Shown piece after piece: positions 41,868 through 50,621 of a stretch of DNA of 64,000 nucleotides (the first letter of the stretch is position 1; every line of letters starts with the position of its first letter). The position numbers and the translations under genes are program-made. The stretch comes from Clostridia bacterium (GTDB taxonomy: Bacteria > Bacillota > Clostridia > Oscillospirales > CAG-272). The notes beneath the pieces are model-generated. The model made no database searches, was not told where the DNA came from, and worked only from the letters and a program-made list of their open reading frames with translations. Where the stretch lies: positions 1 through 64,000 of the forward strand of contig JAFTOG010000012.1 in the NCBI GenBank assembly GCA_017451485.1, in the 5' to 3' direction.

Positions 41868-42767
41868 TCAGCTTATTCCCTTGAAAAAGCTGTAAGCGTT
41901 TTCAAAAAATATTTTTTCGGATACTCTGTATCCGAATTTCCTTACAGATTCGTTAAAAAGTAATGGGATATCAGATATATTATTTATTCCATAGGGAAGC
42001 GTTGATACACCGTCAAAATCACATCCTAAGCAAATAGAGTTTTCACCGCCAATCGACAGGTAGTGCTCTATGTGGCTGAGTATATGATTAATATCAGCAT
42101 TACCGTCCTCAGTAAGATGCTGTGGGCACAGGCATATGCCAACAAGTCCACCAAGGCTTACAATTTGTGAAAAATTTTCATCTCTTAAATTTCTATCGTG
42201 CTTACAAACAGCATATGAATTTGAGTGAGAAGCAATAATTGTCTTGTTGTATTTTTTAGCAAGCAGTATTACCTGATGTATAACAGGCAGGGATGCATGA
42301 GATATATCGGGTATGATACCGAGCTCAAAGCACCTTTTTACAACCTCAATTCCAAAAGAAGTCAGAGCTTTTTCGGTGTTCCATCCACCACCAATACAGC
42401 TGGTATCACGCCAGCACAAGGTAAGTATTTTTACTCCGTCACTATACAGTGTATCCAGTCTTGAAATATTGTTGTTTAATAGCCTTGCATCCTCAACTGC
42501 CAAGATGAATTTTTCCTTGTAAATGTTTTTGAAATCCTTTATAAATTCAATTCCTTGCTTGTGGGCATAGCTTACAGTGCTTTTGTATCTTTCGTATGCC
42601 TCGTCTGAAGAAAGATTGCTGTCACTCCATATTGCCAACACCTGTCTGTAGGGTGAAATGCCCGTGCATTTGTCAAGTGATATATGGAGAGGAGCAGAGG
42701 AAAACGAAAAATTACCGAGATACAATTCACTTAAGGTGTCGCAATGTAAATCGAATAAAGGAATCAT
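41868..42767 (-). CDS. Membrane dipeptidase (renal dipeptidase family M19)
   Basis: A 299-aa zinc peptidase: FDLHCDTL gives the HxD ligands, AVEDARLL the bridging Glu region, DISHAS and ASHSN the His ligands, and LGCDFDGV the substrate-site Asp. M19 enzymes hydrolyse dipeptides, including those with D-residues. Despite the family name there is no signal or membrane segment, so it is probably cytoplasmic. It lies 1 bp after yraN. Confidence 0.88.
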   Translation of the reverse strand: MIPLFDLHCDTLSELYLGNFSFSSAPLHISLDKCTGISPYRQVLAIWSDSNLSSDEAYERYKSTVSYAHKQGIEFIKDFKNIYKEKFILAVEDARLLNNNISRLDTLYSDGVKILTLCWRDTSCIGGGWNTEKALTSFGIEVVKRCFELGIIPDISHASLPVIHQVILLAKKYNKTIIASHSNSYAVCKHDRNLRDENFSQIVSLGGLVGICLCPQHLTEDGNADINHILSHIEHYLSIGGENSICLGCDFDGVSTLPYGINNISDIPLLFNESVRKFGYRVSEKIFFENAYSFFKGIS

Positions 42768-42768
42768 G

Positions 42769-43164
42769 TTACCTCGTTATTGCATTTTCTATGTAATTAA
42801 TTTGGTCAGTTTTTAATCGGTTACCTTTTTGAAATACAAGTATTTCGCATACATCTATGCGAATTTGTCTGTCTTTATATTTCTCTGGCAAGGACCTTGT
42901 ATAGGAATTGGCAAAGTGAATCAGATTACTTTTCTTGTCTTTGTTGACTGCTGCTCCCGGTCTGACAGGATTTTTTAAGTCGGACCGTCTCGTTTTTACT
43001 TCAACAAATAGAATATGGGTTTTATTAATAGCAATAATGTCTGCCTCCAAATGTCCGATTTTAGAGTTTCTTTCTAAAATTTTGTACCCGTTTCTTTTGA
43101 GTAGCCTTGCACATTTGGCTTCTCCGAATTTGCCAACCATACCTGATGTAATCATCTTAGTCAT
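42769..43164 (-). CDS. YraN family (UPF0102) endonuclease-like protein
   Basis: A 131-aa protein with the nuclease-type motif HLEADIIA...ILFVEVKTR (D-ExK of the PD fold) and [22 protein letters not shown] ahead of it. The family is related to Holliday-junction resolvases, without a proven role. It overlaps rnhB by 8 nt; rnhB-yraN adjacency is conserved across bacteria. No strong ribosome site is visible, so coupling to rnhB is likely. Confidence 0.9.
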   Translation of the reverse strand: MTKMITSGMVGKFGEAKCARLLKRNGYKILERNSKIGHLEADIIAINKTHILFVEVKTRRSDLKNPVRPGAAVNKDKKSNLIHFANSYTRSLPEKYKDRQIRIDVCEILVFQKGNRLKTDQINYIENAITR

Positions 43165-43759
43165 TATTTAAGAATTTTAAAAAGCTGGGACGATGAACGG
43201 GGGAGGGACCGTACTTCCTTAGTGCCTCCATATGTACCTTTGTACCGTATCCCTTATGCTTGCCAAAGCCGTATTCGGGATATTCCTTGTCGTAATCATA
43301 GCATAAACGGTCTCTTGTGACCTTTGCAAGTATAGATGCTGCAGCTATAGAAGGGACCTTGGCATCTCCGCCTACGACGGTTTTTGTGGGAATGCTAAAT
43401 CCTCGGGAGCAATTTCCGTCTATAAGTGCAAAATCAGCCCTTATACTTAATCCTTCAATTGCTCTTTTCATTGCGAGCATTGCCGCATTAAGTATATTAA
43501 GCTCCTCAATTTCTTCGACCGATGCAGATGCAACACAGTATGCAAGAGCCTTTTCTGTGATAATATCATATAATTTTTCACGTTTTTTTTCTGATAGCTT
43601 TTTAGAGTCATCAAGCCCGTCGATAACAGTGTCGGGAGGGAGAATACATGCAGCAGCGACTACAGGACCCATAAGAGGACCTCTGCCTGCCTCATCAACA
43701 CCGCAGATTATCTTTATCTCATCAGTTAAGAAGTCTTTTTCGTAATCGTAATTAAGCAT
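43157..43759 (-). CDS. rnhB: Ribonuclease HII
   Basis: A 200-aa enzyme that removes ribonucleotides from DNA and RNA/DNA hybrids. [19 protein letters not shown] supplies the DE acid pair; ALIDGN the third Asp; KVTRDR the fourth Asp region. The start overlaps rbgA by 8 nt with CCGGAGG upstream. Typical length and operon. Confidence 0.95.
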   Translation of the reverse strand: MLNYDYEKDFLTDEIKIICGVDEAGRGPLMGPVVAAACILPPDTVIDGLDDSKKLSEKKREKLYDIITEKALAYCVASASVEEIEELNILNAAMLAMKRAIEGLSIRADFALIDGNCSRGFSIPTKTVVGGDAKVPSIAAASILAKVTRDRLCYDYDKEYPEYGFGKHKGYGTKVHMEALRKYGPSPVHRPSFLKFLNND

Positions 43760-44630
43760 TTATATCCTCCGGACTTTCCAATGAAATATTACCTATTTTT
43801 GCATTTCTATACTCTTCGAGCAAAGTATTTGCAGTGCGTTCATAGTTTACCTCGCCACCGGAAATGAGAAAGCCTCTTTTTCTGCCTATTAGCTCAAAAA
43901 TTTCGTGGTTCATCTCGCAGGCATCAAGCTCTTCTTTTTTGATTTTATATCTTGCCATAAGCTGATCGGGAGCTATTTTCTTGAGTCTTTCACATAAGAG
44001 AACTGCAATATACTCCACATCGAGAATAGCGTCTTTAATTGCTCCTGTAATGGCTAAGTTTTCACCAACCCTTTTTTCCTCAAACTTAGGCCAGAGAACA
44101 CCGGGCATATCCATAAGGTCAAGTCCTATGGTAGTGGGTATCCATTGCTTGTTTAATGTTACTCCGGGGCGATTTTCCACTTTAGCTTTTTTGGCACCGC
44201 AGAGCTTATTTATGAGTGAGGATTTACCAACATTGGGTATGCCTACAAACATTGCTTTGATCTTTCTACCACTCATACCCTTTTCTTCATAGCGTTTGAG
44301 CTTGTCGGACATAATATCCTTTACTGCCTGAGCAAGCTGAGAAAAGCCTTCACCACTGATACAGTCCACGCTAATGGCATACCTATTACGGGATTTATAA
44401 AATTCTATCCATTTTTTAGTAGTTGATTTATCGGCGATTGATGCTTTATTCAATACAGTCAAGCAGGGCTTATCGCCTATTATTTTTGCAATTTCCGGGT
44501 TTTTGGAGCTATAGGGAATACGGGCGTCAAGTATCTCAACGATTATATCAACCTCTTTGAGATTCTCCGAAATTAACCTGCGGGTTTTTGCCATATGCCC
44601 GGGAAACCATTGAATAATATCTGATTGCAT
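43752..44630 (-). CDS. rbgA: Ribosome biogenesis GTPase RbgA (YlqF)
   Basis: A 292-aa circularly permuted GTPase: the order is G4 (LNKAS), G1 ([14 protein letters not shown]), G3 ([11 protein letters not shown]), with the [12 protein letters not shown] start typical of YlqF. It is needed for late 50S assembly. The rplS-lepB-rbgA-rnhB neighbourhood is conserved in Firmicutes, though here rplS is divergent. Confidence 0.95.
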   Translation of the reverse strand: MQSDIIQWFPGHMAKTRRLISENLKEVDIIVEILDARIPYSSKNPEIAKIIGDKPCLTVLNKASIADKSTTKKWIEFYKSRNRYAISVDCISGEGFSQLAQAVKDIMSDKLKRYEEKGMSGRKIKAMFVGIPNVGKSSLINKLCGAKKAKVENRPGVTLNKQWIPTTIGLDLMDMPGVLWPKFEEKRVGENLAITGAIKDAILDVEYIAVLLCERLKKIAPDQLMARYKIKKEELDACEMNHEIFELIGRKRGFLISGGEVNYERTANTLLEEYRNAKIGNISLESPEDINA

Positions 44631-44651
44631 ATATATGTGTCCTTTTCTTAT

Positions 44652-45254
44652 TTATAGAGCTCCTCTACGGGAGAATGGGGATATTCTGTATACTGCCTTG
44701 CCTACGATATTATTTTCGTTTATAAATCCTATTTCAGCAATACGGCTGTCTGCAGAGTTAAGTCTGTTGTCTCCCATCACAAATACATGCCCCTCAGGAA
44801 CAGTAGCTGTGAATATTCCTGTCATTGGATCATAGCTTCCACCCTCGGTCTGGGGAATACGGGAAGCAATGCCGAACTGATAATATGCGTAATCCTCGTC
44901 GAGAAGAATGCCGTCTACATATACACTTCTTGTAAGCATATTGATTTGAATTGTCTGACCCTCAGTTGCAATTACACGCTTTACAAGAGGAATATTGTAA
45001 TTTTCATAATTTCCGTGGATAACCACAATATCACCGTTCTCCGGCTCGTAGGTAAAAAATGGGTTTACCACTATAACATAGTCTCCATCCTGCAGAGTAT
45101 TGTTCATTGAGCTACCGGATACGATGCTTAATCTTGCTACAAACAAAAAAATAAACACTACACAAGCAAGGGCAATTACAAAGGATTCTGCCACCTCAAG
45201 AAAATTGGCATATAAACCTTTATATTTTTTTTCTTCATTTGTTTTATTTTCCAA
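44652..45254 (-). CDS. lepB: Signal peptidase I
   Basis: A 200-aa type I signal peptidase. One transmembrane helix at about residues 22-42 (FVIALACVVFIFLFVARL), catalytic Ser in SGSSMNNTL, catalytic Lys in PLVKRVIA, and the GDNRLNSADSR box. GTG 45263 is possible, but GAGGTGA covers it; TTG 45254 has proper 6-nt spacing and is preferred. First gene of a six-gene minus-strand operon. Confidence 0.93.
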   Translation of the reverse strand: MENKTNEEKKYKGLYANFLEVAESFVIALACVVFIFLFVARLSIVSGSSMNNTLQDGDYVIVVNPFFTYEPENGDIVVIHGNYENYNIPLVKRVIATEGQTIQINMLTRSVYVDGILLDEDYAYYQFGIASRIPQTEGGSYDPMTGIFTATVPEGHVFVMGDNRLNSADSRIAEIGFINENNIVGKAVYRISPFSRRGAL

Positions 45255-45287
45255 TTCTATCACCTCATAAAATAAGTGTTACAAAAT

Positions 45288-45316
45288 ATTTTACCACAAA
45301 AAAAATATTTTAACAA
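45288..45316 (-). promoter_or_regulatory. lepB operon promoter
   Basis: Minus strand TTGTTA (45316-45311), 17-bp spacer, TGGTAAAAT with TAAAAT at 45293-45288. Confidence 0.78.
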
Positions 45317-45434
45317 TACCTTTTGATACAAAAAGTGTTATAATATAAAATAAAGTATTTATTGCAAGAAAGAGAAGCACTGAGCAGTATAATTTTAACC
45401 TAAAAAATAATTACAAAAAAATATTAAAAAACTA

Positions 45435-45463
45435 TTGCAATTTGATTTGCCTTGTGATATAAT
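45435..45463 (+). promoter_or_regulatory. rplS promoter
   Basis: TTGCAA (45435-45440), 17-bp spacer, TGATATAAT with TATAAT at 45458-45463. Confidence 0.88.
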
Positions 45464-45472
45464 CTTCGCAAG

Positions 45473-45543
45473 TGTGTAAATTTTACACCAACGGGATGGT
45501 CCGCTGCATGCTCTGTATGAACATCCTATGATTAAATGGAGGA
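45473..45543 (+). ncRNA. L19 leader (ribosomal protein autoregulatory RNA)
   Basis: Between promoter and rplS lie a GTGTAAA / TTTACAC hairpin and then GGATGGTCCGCTGCATG...GAACATCC, whose GGATG (45494-45498) and CATCC (45522-45526) pair around an inner stem. Position and the GGATGGTCCGCTGCA core agree with the Firmicute L19 leader as I remember it. It would let free L19 repress its own mRNA. Not verified by a covariance search. Confidence 0.7.
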
Positions 45544-45550
45544 CCGAAAA

Positions 45551-45892
45551 ATGGATAAGATCGGATCATTTGTAAACGAGCAGCTTAAGACAGAAGTACC
45601 CCAGTTTTCAATCGGTGACACTGTAAAGGTTCACAACTTGATTAAGGAAGGTACAAGAGAGAGAATTCAGATTTTCGAAGGAACAGTTATTGCAAGACAC
45701 GGTGGTGGCATTTCTGCTACATTTACTGTAAGACGCGTTGCTTACGGTTGCGGTGTTGAAAAGACATTCCCTCTTCACTCCCCCAATGTTGCAAAGGTTG
45801 AGGTAGTAAGAGTTGGTAAGGTTAGAAGAGCAAAGCTTTATTACCTTCGCGACAGAGTTGGTAAGGCATCTAAGGTTAAGGAGCTTATCTAA
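45551..45892 (+). CDS. rplS: 50S ribosomal protein L19
   Basis: The 113-aa protein starts [19 protein letters not shown], contains [27 protein letters not shown] and the [17 protein letters not shown] end. An ATG at 45536 is itself the start of the ATGGAGGA ribosome site, so 45551 is chosen. It is monocistronic with a leader RNA and a terminator. Confidence 0.97.
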   Translation: MDKIGSFVNEQLKTEVPQFSIGDTVKVHNLIKEGTRERIQIFEGTVIARHGGGISATFTVRRVAYGCGVEKTFPLHSPNVAKVEVVRVGKVRRAKLYYLRDRVGKASKVKELI

Positions 45893-45904
45893 TTCACGAA
45901 TTAA

Positions 45905-45948
45905 AGAAAATATCTCCGCTGATTATAGGCGGAGATTTTCTTTTTTTA
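45905..45948. terminator. Terminator after rplS
   Basis: ATCTCCGC / GCGGAGAT stem with 9-nt loop and long T run; the convergent TIGR04086-like gene ends in its tail. Confidence 0.88.
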
Positions 45949-46386
45949 TCCATGCCTTCTTCTTTTTCTATTCTTACACTTAATTCTTTGTATCATCAGC
46001 GAAACAATAAAGCTTATCAAAATAACACCGAGTCTTAAAAGTATATTTTGAACACCTGTATCTGATTTTTCAAAAAATAATGAGATCAAATATGTAAAAA
46101 TAAAAATTAATGCCCCAAAAACAGAGCCACCTAAGGGACCCATAGCAGGGGAACTCTTTGATAACATAAGTGTAGTTATCGCTGTGGAAAAATAAAGACA
46201 GAGAATACCACAAAGATCTATCTTCGATTTTGAGTCTTCTGTCCTGTAGAAAATAAAGCTTAAAAGAAAAATCATAATTATGGATATAATACAGAACACT
46301 GGAATAAATAAGAGACATTTTTTAAGTATGTAAAGGAAGGACATGTCATTTTGTTCGCCGCCTCGTCTTTTGTGTTTAGTGTGCAT
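45946..46386 (-). CDS. TIGR04086-like (YrzE-type) membrane protein
   Basis: A 146-aa protein with four hydrophobic segments (LLFIPVFCIISIIMIFLLSFIFY; LCGILCLYFSTAITTLML; VFGALIFIFTYLISLFF; LLRLGVILISFIVSLMI) and a basic tail. The topology, the SPAMGPLGGSVFGALI loop and adjacency to yajC match the TIGR04086 family (YrzE in Bacillus), of unknown function. The frame runs further upstream through yajC, but GCGAGG 7 nt before ATG 46386 sets the start. That ribosome site lies inside the yajC terminator hairpin. Confidence 0.7.
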   Translation of the reverse strand: MHTKHKRRGGEQNDMSFLYILKKCLLFIPVFCIISIIMIFLLSFIFYRTEDSKSKIDLCGILCLYFSTAITTLMLSKSSPAMGPLGGSVFGALIFIFTYLISLFFEKSDTGVQNILLRLGVILISFIVSLMIQRIKCKNRKRRRHG

Positions 46387-46392
46387 ATAAAA

Positions 46393-46431
46393 ACCTCGCA
46401 AATACTTTTTAGTAAAGTATATTTGCGAGGT
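46393..46431 (-). terminator. yajC terminator hairpin holding the next gene's ribosome site
   Basis: 12-bp perfect inverted repeat ACCTCGCAAATA / TATTTGCGAGGT, 15-nt loop, then TTTTTAT and the ATG of the next gene. Confidence 0.8.
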
Positions 46432-46447
46432 ATGATAATTATGAAGA

Positions 46448-46948
46448 TTATTTTTCTTCCTTCTCGGTGATTTCCTCAGGCTTGTTATCTTCAGGCTTGT
46501 TATCTTCAGGCTTGTTATCTTCAGCCTTCTTGTTTTCAGCCTTCTTGTTTTCGGGCTTTTTATCCTCAACGATTTCAGCCTGCTCGATTTTGCCGGAGCT
46601 CTTCTCGTTAGAAGCAGCGGGAGTAACCTCGCCTCTCTTCATAGCAGCACTGACATCAACAGAACGGACAGCAGTCTTAAGGAATCTGATTTTTGTGCCT
46701 GCCTTACTTGTCTCAATAACAATAGTATCCTCTTTGATGCTTACAATTTCACCAACGATGCCACCAATTGTTGTAATTTCATCGCCTACCTCAAGACCGT
46801 CACGCATTTTTGTAGCCTCACGCTCCTGCTTCTTATTGGATCTGTACATAAAATAGAATACAACAACTATAAGAGCTATCATAATGATGGTAACCCATCC
46901 ACTGCCACCTTCAGCTGCGGCAAAAAGTGCTAAAACATTATTAAACAC
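46448..46948 (-). CDS. yajC: Preprotein translocase subunit YajC with acidic repeat tail
   Basis: A 166-aa Sec accessory protein. One transmembrane helix (about 18-34, WVTIIMIALIVVVFYFMY) is followed by the cytoplasmic YajC domain (MRDGLEVGDEITTIGGIVGEIVSIKEDTIVIET). A tail of about 65 residues is Lys/Glu/Pro-rich and ends in tandem KPEDN units. YajC is usually about 85-110 aa, so the tail is an addition. The start is GTG at 46948 with GGAGG 10 nt upstream. secD/secF are not next to it. Confidence 0.92.
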   Translation of the reverse strand: MFNNVLALFAAAEGGSGWVTIIMIALIVVVFYFMYRSNKKQEREATKMRDGLEVGDEITTIGGIVGEIVSIKEDTIVIETSKAGTKIRFLKTAVRSVDVSAAMKRGEVTPAASNEKSSGKIEQAEIVEDKKPENKKAENKKAEDNKPEDNKPEDNKPEEITEKEEK

Positions 46949-46984
46949 TGTAAATATACCTCCATAAAAATAAATTTCTAAAAC

Positions 46985-47013
46985 ATTATAACCTATTAAA
47001 ATAGTTTTGGCAA
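46985..47013 (-). promoter_or_regulatory. yajC promoter
   Basis: Minus strand TTGCCA (47013-47008), 17-bp spacer, consensus TATAAT (46990-46985). Confidence 0.85.
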
Positions 47014-47075
47014 TACTTTATACAAAAATTAACAAAAAATTTTTATATTTAAAAGAAAAGTGTTTGCATATTACA

Positions 47076-47104
47076 TTGAAATAAAACCTATATTATGTTA
47101 AAAT
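47076..47104 (+). promoter_or_regulatory. rluA-like gene promoter, leaderless arrangement
   Basis: TTGAAA (47076-47081), 17-bp spacer, TAAAAT (47099-47104). Transcription should start at about 47111, within a base or two of the ATG at 47112. Confidence 0.75.
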
Positions 47105-47111
47105 ATAAAAT

Positions 47112-47996
47112 ATGAAGTGTATAATAGATGAAAAATGGAACGGTAAAATCCTCAAGGATTATCTGACAAAGGAGCTATCGCTGTCTTCAAGAATGATAAA
47201 ATCACTTAAAAAGCTTGATACAGGAATACTTGTTAACGGAAGGAGAGTATTCGTTAATATATGCTTGAAAAAAGGTGATATTCTCGAGCTTGATTATACA
47301 GACCACGATGACGATGTTAATGAATATCTTATAAAAACAGATATTCCCATAAATGTAGTATACGAGGATGAAAATATTACCGTAGTAAATAAAAGTTCAA
47401 ATATGCCTACCCATCAATCGATAAATCATTACACCGATACTCTTGCCAATGCTTTGGCGTACAGATATAGGGACAGACCATATGTGTTCAGGGCAATAAA
47501 CCGACTTGATAAAAATACAAGTGGTATCGTAGTTACTGCAAATAATAGGTTTTTTGCAGATTTTTTATGTGCAAAGCTGAAGAACGGTGATTTTATAAAA
47601 GAATATATAGCTATTGTTGAAGGTAAGATTGTATGTCCCGGACAGATATGTGCTCCCATCAAAAGATGTGAAAATACTATTATGCTGCGTGAGGTATGTG
47701 AAGACGGAGAATATGCATTAACCGAGTATACTCCTATTATGAGCTGTGATGAAATTACTGTACTTAAGGTTCGCCCGATAACAGGAAGGACACATCAAAT
47801 CAGAGTGCATATGAAGCATATTGGACATCCTATTGTTGGAGATGATTTATACAATACAGAAAATCCTTTTATCAGTAGACAAGCCCTCCATGCGTATAAG
47901 CTAAGTATACACGGAGTTGGAGAATATGTTGCTCCAATTCCTAATGATATGGATAAATTAATTCGGAGATATTTTGAAAGCTATGAAATTATTTAA
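47112..47996 (+). CDS. RluA family 23S rRNA pseudouridine synthase
   Basis: A 294-aa protein: an S4-like N-terminal domain (LSSRMIKSLKKLDTGILVNGRRV) then the RluA catalytic domain with INRLDKNTSGIVV (catalytic Asp) and PITGRTHQIRVHMKHIGHPIVGDDLY. It converts uridine to pseudouridine in rRNA (RluC/RluD type; the exact site is unknown). No Shine-Dalgarno sequence precedes the ATG, and the promoter places the transcript start at or next to it, so it is probably translated from a leaderless mRNA. Confidence 0.92.
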   Translation: MKCIIDEKWNGKILKDYLTKELSLSSRMIKSLKKLDTGILVNGRRVFVNICLKKGDILELDYTDHDDDVNEYLIKTDIPINVVYEDENITVVNKSSNMPTHQSINHYTDTLANALAYRYRDRPYVFRAINRLDKNTSGIVVTANNRFFADFLCAKLKNGDFIKEYIAIVEGKIVCPGQICAPIKRCENTIMLREVCEDGEYALTEYTPIMSCDEITVLKVRPITGRTHQIRVHMKHIGHPIVGDDLYNTENPFISRQALHAYKLSIHGVGEYVAPIPNDMDKLIRRYFESYEII

Positions 47997-49092
47997 TAAG
48001 GTAAAAGAATATGTCCCTCGATGGGCACTGATAATATTTGCTTTAACATTTATAAGTGGAATTATGCTAATAATAGAGAAGTATTCTGTTGGTTTTGCCG
48101 ATTTTGTAAATGATGTATTAAGCAGACCGGTAAGACCTGTAATGGCGTGGCTTACTGCATGGCTTCCTATATCTCTGGCAGAAATTTTAATAATTATATC
48201 CCCACTCTGGATAGGTTTTTTGATTTATCTGGCTTATAAAAAAGCAAAGAAAGGAATAAAGCAGACTGTAAGATATATATCATTCCTTTTGTGTATAATT
48301 TGCTTTGTATTTATCAGCTTTGTATGGACCTATTCGAGTGGTTACTACAATACAAAATTAGATACAAAGCTTGGATTTAATAAGGTATATATTGGTAAAA
48401 ATGAATTATATGAAACTTCTGTATGGCTTTCTGAAAAATTGAATAGCTTGGCGAATGATGTAAGCTATGGAGAAAATAATGCGTCCTATACCGATATGTC
48501 GTATGATGAATTGAGCAAGGATATATATCACGCCTACTCTAAGGTGTCATCGCAATACGGAATTATTCATAATTTTCCATCAAGAATAAAGCCTATTATG
48601 TTAAGTGAGCCTATGACATATACACATATTTCAGGCGTGTATACATTTATGACTGGAGAGTCAAATCTTAATGTCAATTACCCGGATTTCATAGTTGTAT
48701 CCTCGTTAGCACATGAATTTGCCCATCAAAGAGGTATAGCTAGAGAAGAGGAGGCAAATTTTGTTTCGTTTCTTGTTTGTACGTCCTCGGATGATCCTTT
48801 TATTCAATACAGTGGGTATCTTGATGTGTTTTTAACAGTTTCTGATCATTTGTTTGATGCTGACCCTGATTTGTACTTTCAAGTAATTAATAGTCTTGAC
48901 ATCAGAATAAGAAAGGATATGAAAAGCTACAGCGAGTTTTTCGATAAATACAGGGATTCCAAGGCATCCGATGTGGCAGGCTCTGTAAATGATAAATTTC
49001 TACAGGCAAACGGACAGGAAAACGGTACAAAAAGCTACGGAATGGTAACCGATTTATGTGTTGCGTATTATTATGATTTAATTAGGGAGTGA
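47974..49092 (+). CDS. DUF3810 membrane-bound putative zinc metalloprotease
   Basis: A 372-aa protein with three transmembrane helices in the first 110 residues (WALIIFALTFISGIMLII; ISLAEILIIISPLWIGFLIYL; ISFLLCIICFVFISFVW) and an extracytoplasmic domain with HEFAHQRG, an HExxH zinc motif, followed by EEEANF supplying the likely third ligand. This is the DUF3810 layout; substrates are unknown. The start overlaps rluA: TTG 47974 has GGAGA at 4 nt, while ATG 47983 (three codons in) is the alternative at about 13 nt. I keep TTG with reserve. Confidence 0.85.
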   Translation: MKAMKLFNKVKEYVPRWALIIFALTFISGIMLIIEKYSVGFADFVNDVLSRPVRPVMAWLTAWLPISLAEILIIISPLWIGFLIYLAYKKAKKGIKQTVRYISFLLCIICFVFISFVWTYSSGYYNTKLDTKLGFNKVYIGKNELYETSVWLSEKLNSLANDVSYGENNASYTDMSYDELSKDIYHAYSKVSSQYGIIHNFPSRIKPIMLSEPMTYTHISGVYTFMTGESNLNVNYPDFIVVSSLAHEFAHQRGIAREEEANFVSFLVCTSSDDPFIQYSGYLDVFLTVSDHLFDADPDLYFQVINSLDIRIRKDMKSYSEFFDKYRDSKASDVAGSVNDKFLQANGQENGTKSYGMVTDLCVAYYYDLIRE

Positions 49093-49149
49093 GAAACTTT
49101 TACATTTCCTGCGAATATAATAAACTAAAAAATTATATTCGAGGGACAG

Positions 49150-50400
49150 ATGGAAAAAATATTTGTTCAAGGTGGAGAAAAGCTGTACGGAACAGTAAAA
49201 ATAAGTGGAATGAAAAATTCTGCATTGCCCATAATTTTTTCGACAATTTTGATAAAAGGGGAGAGTATACTCGAAAATATACCTATTGTAAGTGATGTTC
49301 ATAATGCTTTGAGTATACTATCTCAAATGGGAGCTACTGTAAAATATGAGGACCTCCATACAGTAAGAATAAAAACGGAAAATATTGATCCCAACAGCCT
49401 GAATATGGAGCTTATATCAAAAATGCGGGCATCAAGCTATCTGATGGGTACACTTCTCACAGCTTTTGGAAAGGTAATGATGGCGTATCCCGGGGGCTGT
49501 AATTTTGGACAGAGACCAATTGATGAGCATCTTAAAGGATTTACTAAAATGGGTGCAAAATGCAAAGAATGTGACGGATTTGTAGAAATTACCACAGATA
49601 AAAAATTAAAAAACGGTAAAATAACTCTTGACAAAATTTCTGTAGGTGCTACAATAAATATGATACTGGCATCCGTTCTCACCGAAGGAAAAACTATCAT
49701 ATGTAACACAGCAATGGAGCCTCATATTGATGATACTATATGCTTTCTCAACAAATGTGGTGCTAATATCAGACGAGTAGGAAACACTATACATATTCGG
49801 GGAGTAGACCAATTAAAGGGTGTCAGATACAGTATATTTCCCGACACTATTGAGGCACTTACATATATATCGTGTGTAGGAGCCACTAAAGGTGTGATAG
49901 AGTTAAAAAATATACGGACAGAGCATCTGTCAAGTATGTTACCACTCTTTGAATATATGGGTATGGATATTACCGATTTTGGCAATGATACCTTAAATAT
50001 CAGGTCATCAATACAGCTCTGCGGAGCACATGTAAGGACAGCACCCTATCCGGGATTTCCAACGGATTTTCATCCACAGTTTTCATCTTTGCTGTGCTAT
50101 ACAAACGGTGGTGGTAGCGTTGATGAAACTATCTTCCCGGGACGATTTGCTTATGTTAATGAGCTTAAAAAAATGGGGGGGCGTGTCGATAAAACCAACA
50201 GCCAGGTGTTTATTATGCCATCTGAGCTTACAGGGACAGAGACTTGTGCTACTGATTTAAGAGCAGGAGCTGCACTTATTGTTGCGTCTCTTGGAGCAAA
50301 AGGAGTAAGCACGGTAAATAATGTAGGTTTTATTCTTCGTGGGTATGAGGATATCGTAGGCAAGCTTTCATCACTTGGTGCGATAATAAAAGTAATATAA
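49150..50400 (+). CDS. murA: UDP-N-acetylglucosamine 1-carboxyvinyltransferase
   Basis: A 416-aa enolpyruvyl transferase for the first committed step of peptidoglycan synthesis. KISGMKNSALPII carries the conserved Lys-Asn; YPGGCNFGQRPIDEHLKGF holds the fosfomycin-target Cys; TAPYPGFPTDFHPQF and DLRAGAALI complete the active site. It looks closer to the second Firmicute MurA (MurAB/MurZ type), an assignment from memory. GAGGG precedes ATG. A second murA may exist elsewhere. Confidence 0.93.
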   Translation: MEKIFVQGGEKLYGTVKISGMKNSALPIIFSTILIKGESILENIPIVSDVHNALSILSQMGATVKYEDLHTVRIKTENIDPNSLNMELISKMRASSYLMGTLLTAFGKVMMAYPGGCNFGQRPIDEHLKGFTKMGAKCKECDGFVEITTDKKLKNGKITLDKISVGATINMILASVLTEGKTIICNTAMEPHIDDTICFLNKCGANIRRVGNTIHIRGVDQLKGVRYSIFPDTIEALTYISCVGATKGVIELKNIRTEHLSSMLPLFEYMGMDITDFGNDTLNIRSSIQLCGAHVRTAPYPGFPTDFHPQFSSLLCYTNGGGSVDETIFPGRFAYVNELKKMGGRVDKTNSQVFIMPSELTGTETCATDLRAGAALIVASLGAKGVSTVNNVGFILRGYEDIVGKLSSLGAIIKVI

Positions 50401-50417
50401 GAAAAGGAGATATAAAA

Positions 50418-50621
50418 ATGACAGTAACTAAAAAGACAGTAATCGGAGATGTTCTTGACTTTAATCCCGAAACAGCACAGTTCTTCTTTGAAATTGGAAT
50501 GCATTGTCTTGGTTGCCCCCACTCCAGAGGTGAGGCAATTGAGGATGCTTGTGCAGTTCACGGTACTGATGCAGATGCTCTTGTAAAGAAGCTTAATGAC
50601 TTTTTATCAAACGCAAAATGA
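50418..50621 (+). CDS. DUF1858 domain protein (ScdA N-terminal-like)
   Basis: A 67-aa protein with the DUF1858 pattern: VIGDVLDFNPETAQFFFEIGMHCLGCPHSRGEAIEDACAVHG. The CxxC pair (CLGC) is conserved in this family, thought to bind metal or act in redox, and found fused to hybrid-cluster or iron-sulfur repair proteins. An AAAAGGAG site is present. It overlaps trmK by 4 nt. Confidence 0.9.
   Translation: MTVTKKTVIGDVLDFNPETAQFFFEIGMHCLGCPHSRGEAIEDACAVHGTDADALVKKLNDFLSNAK

Noticed and set aside
46387-46569. 61-codon N-terminal extension of the TIGR04086-like protein with LKITS repeats
   Set aside because: It is the out-of-frame reading of the yajC repeat tail; the real start at 46386 has a good ribosome site.
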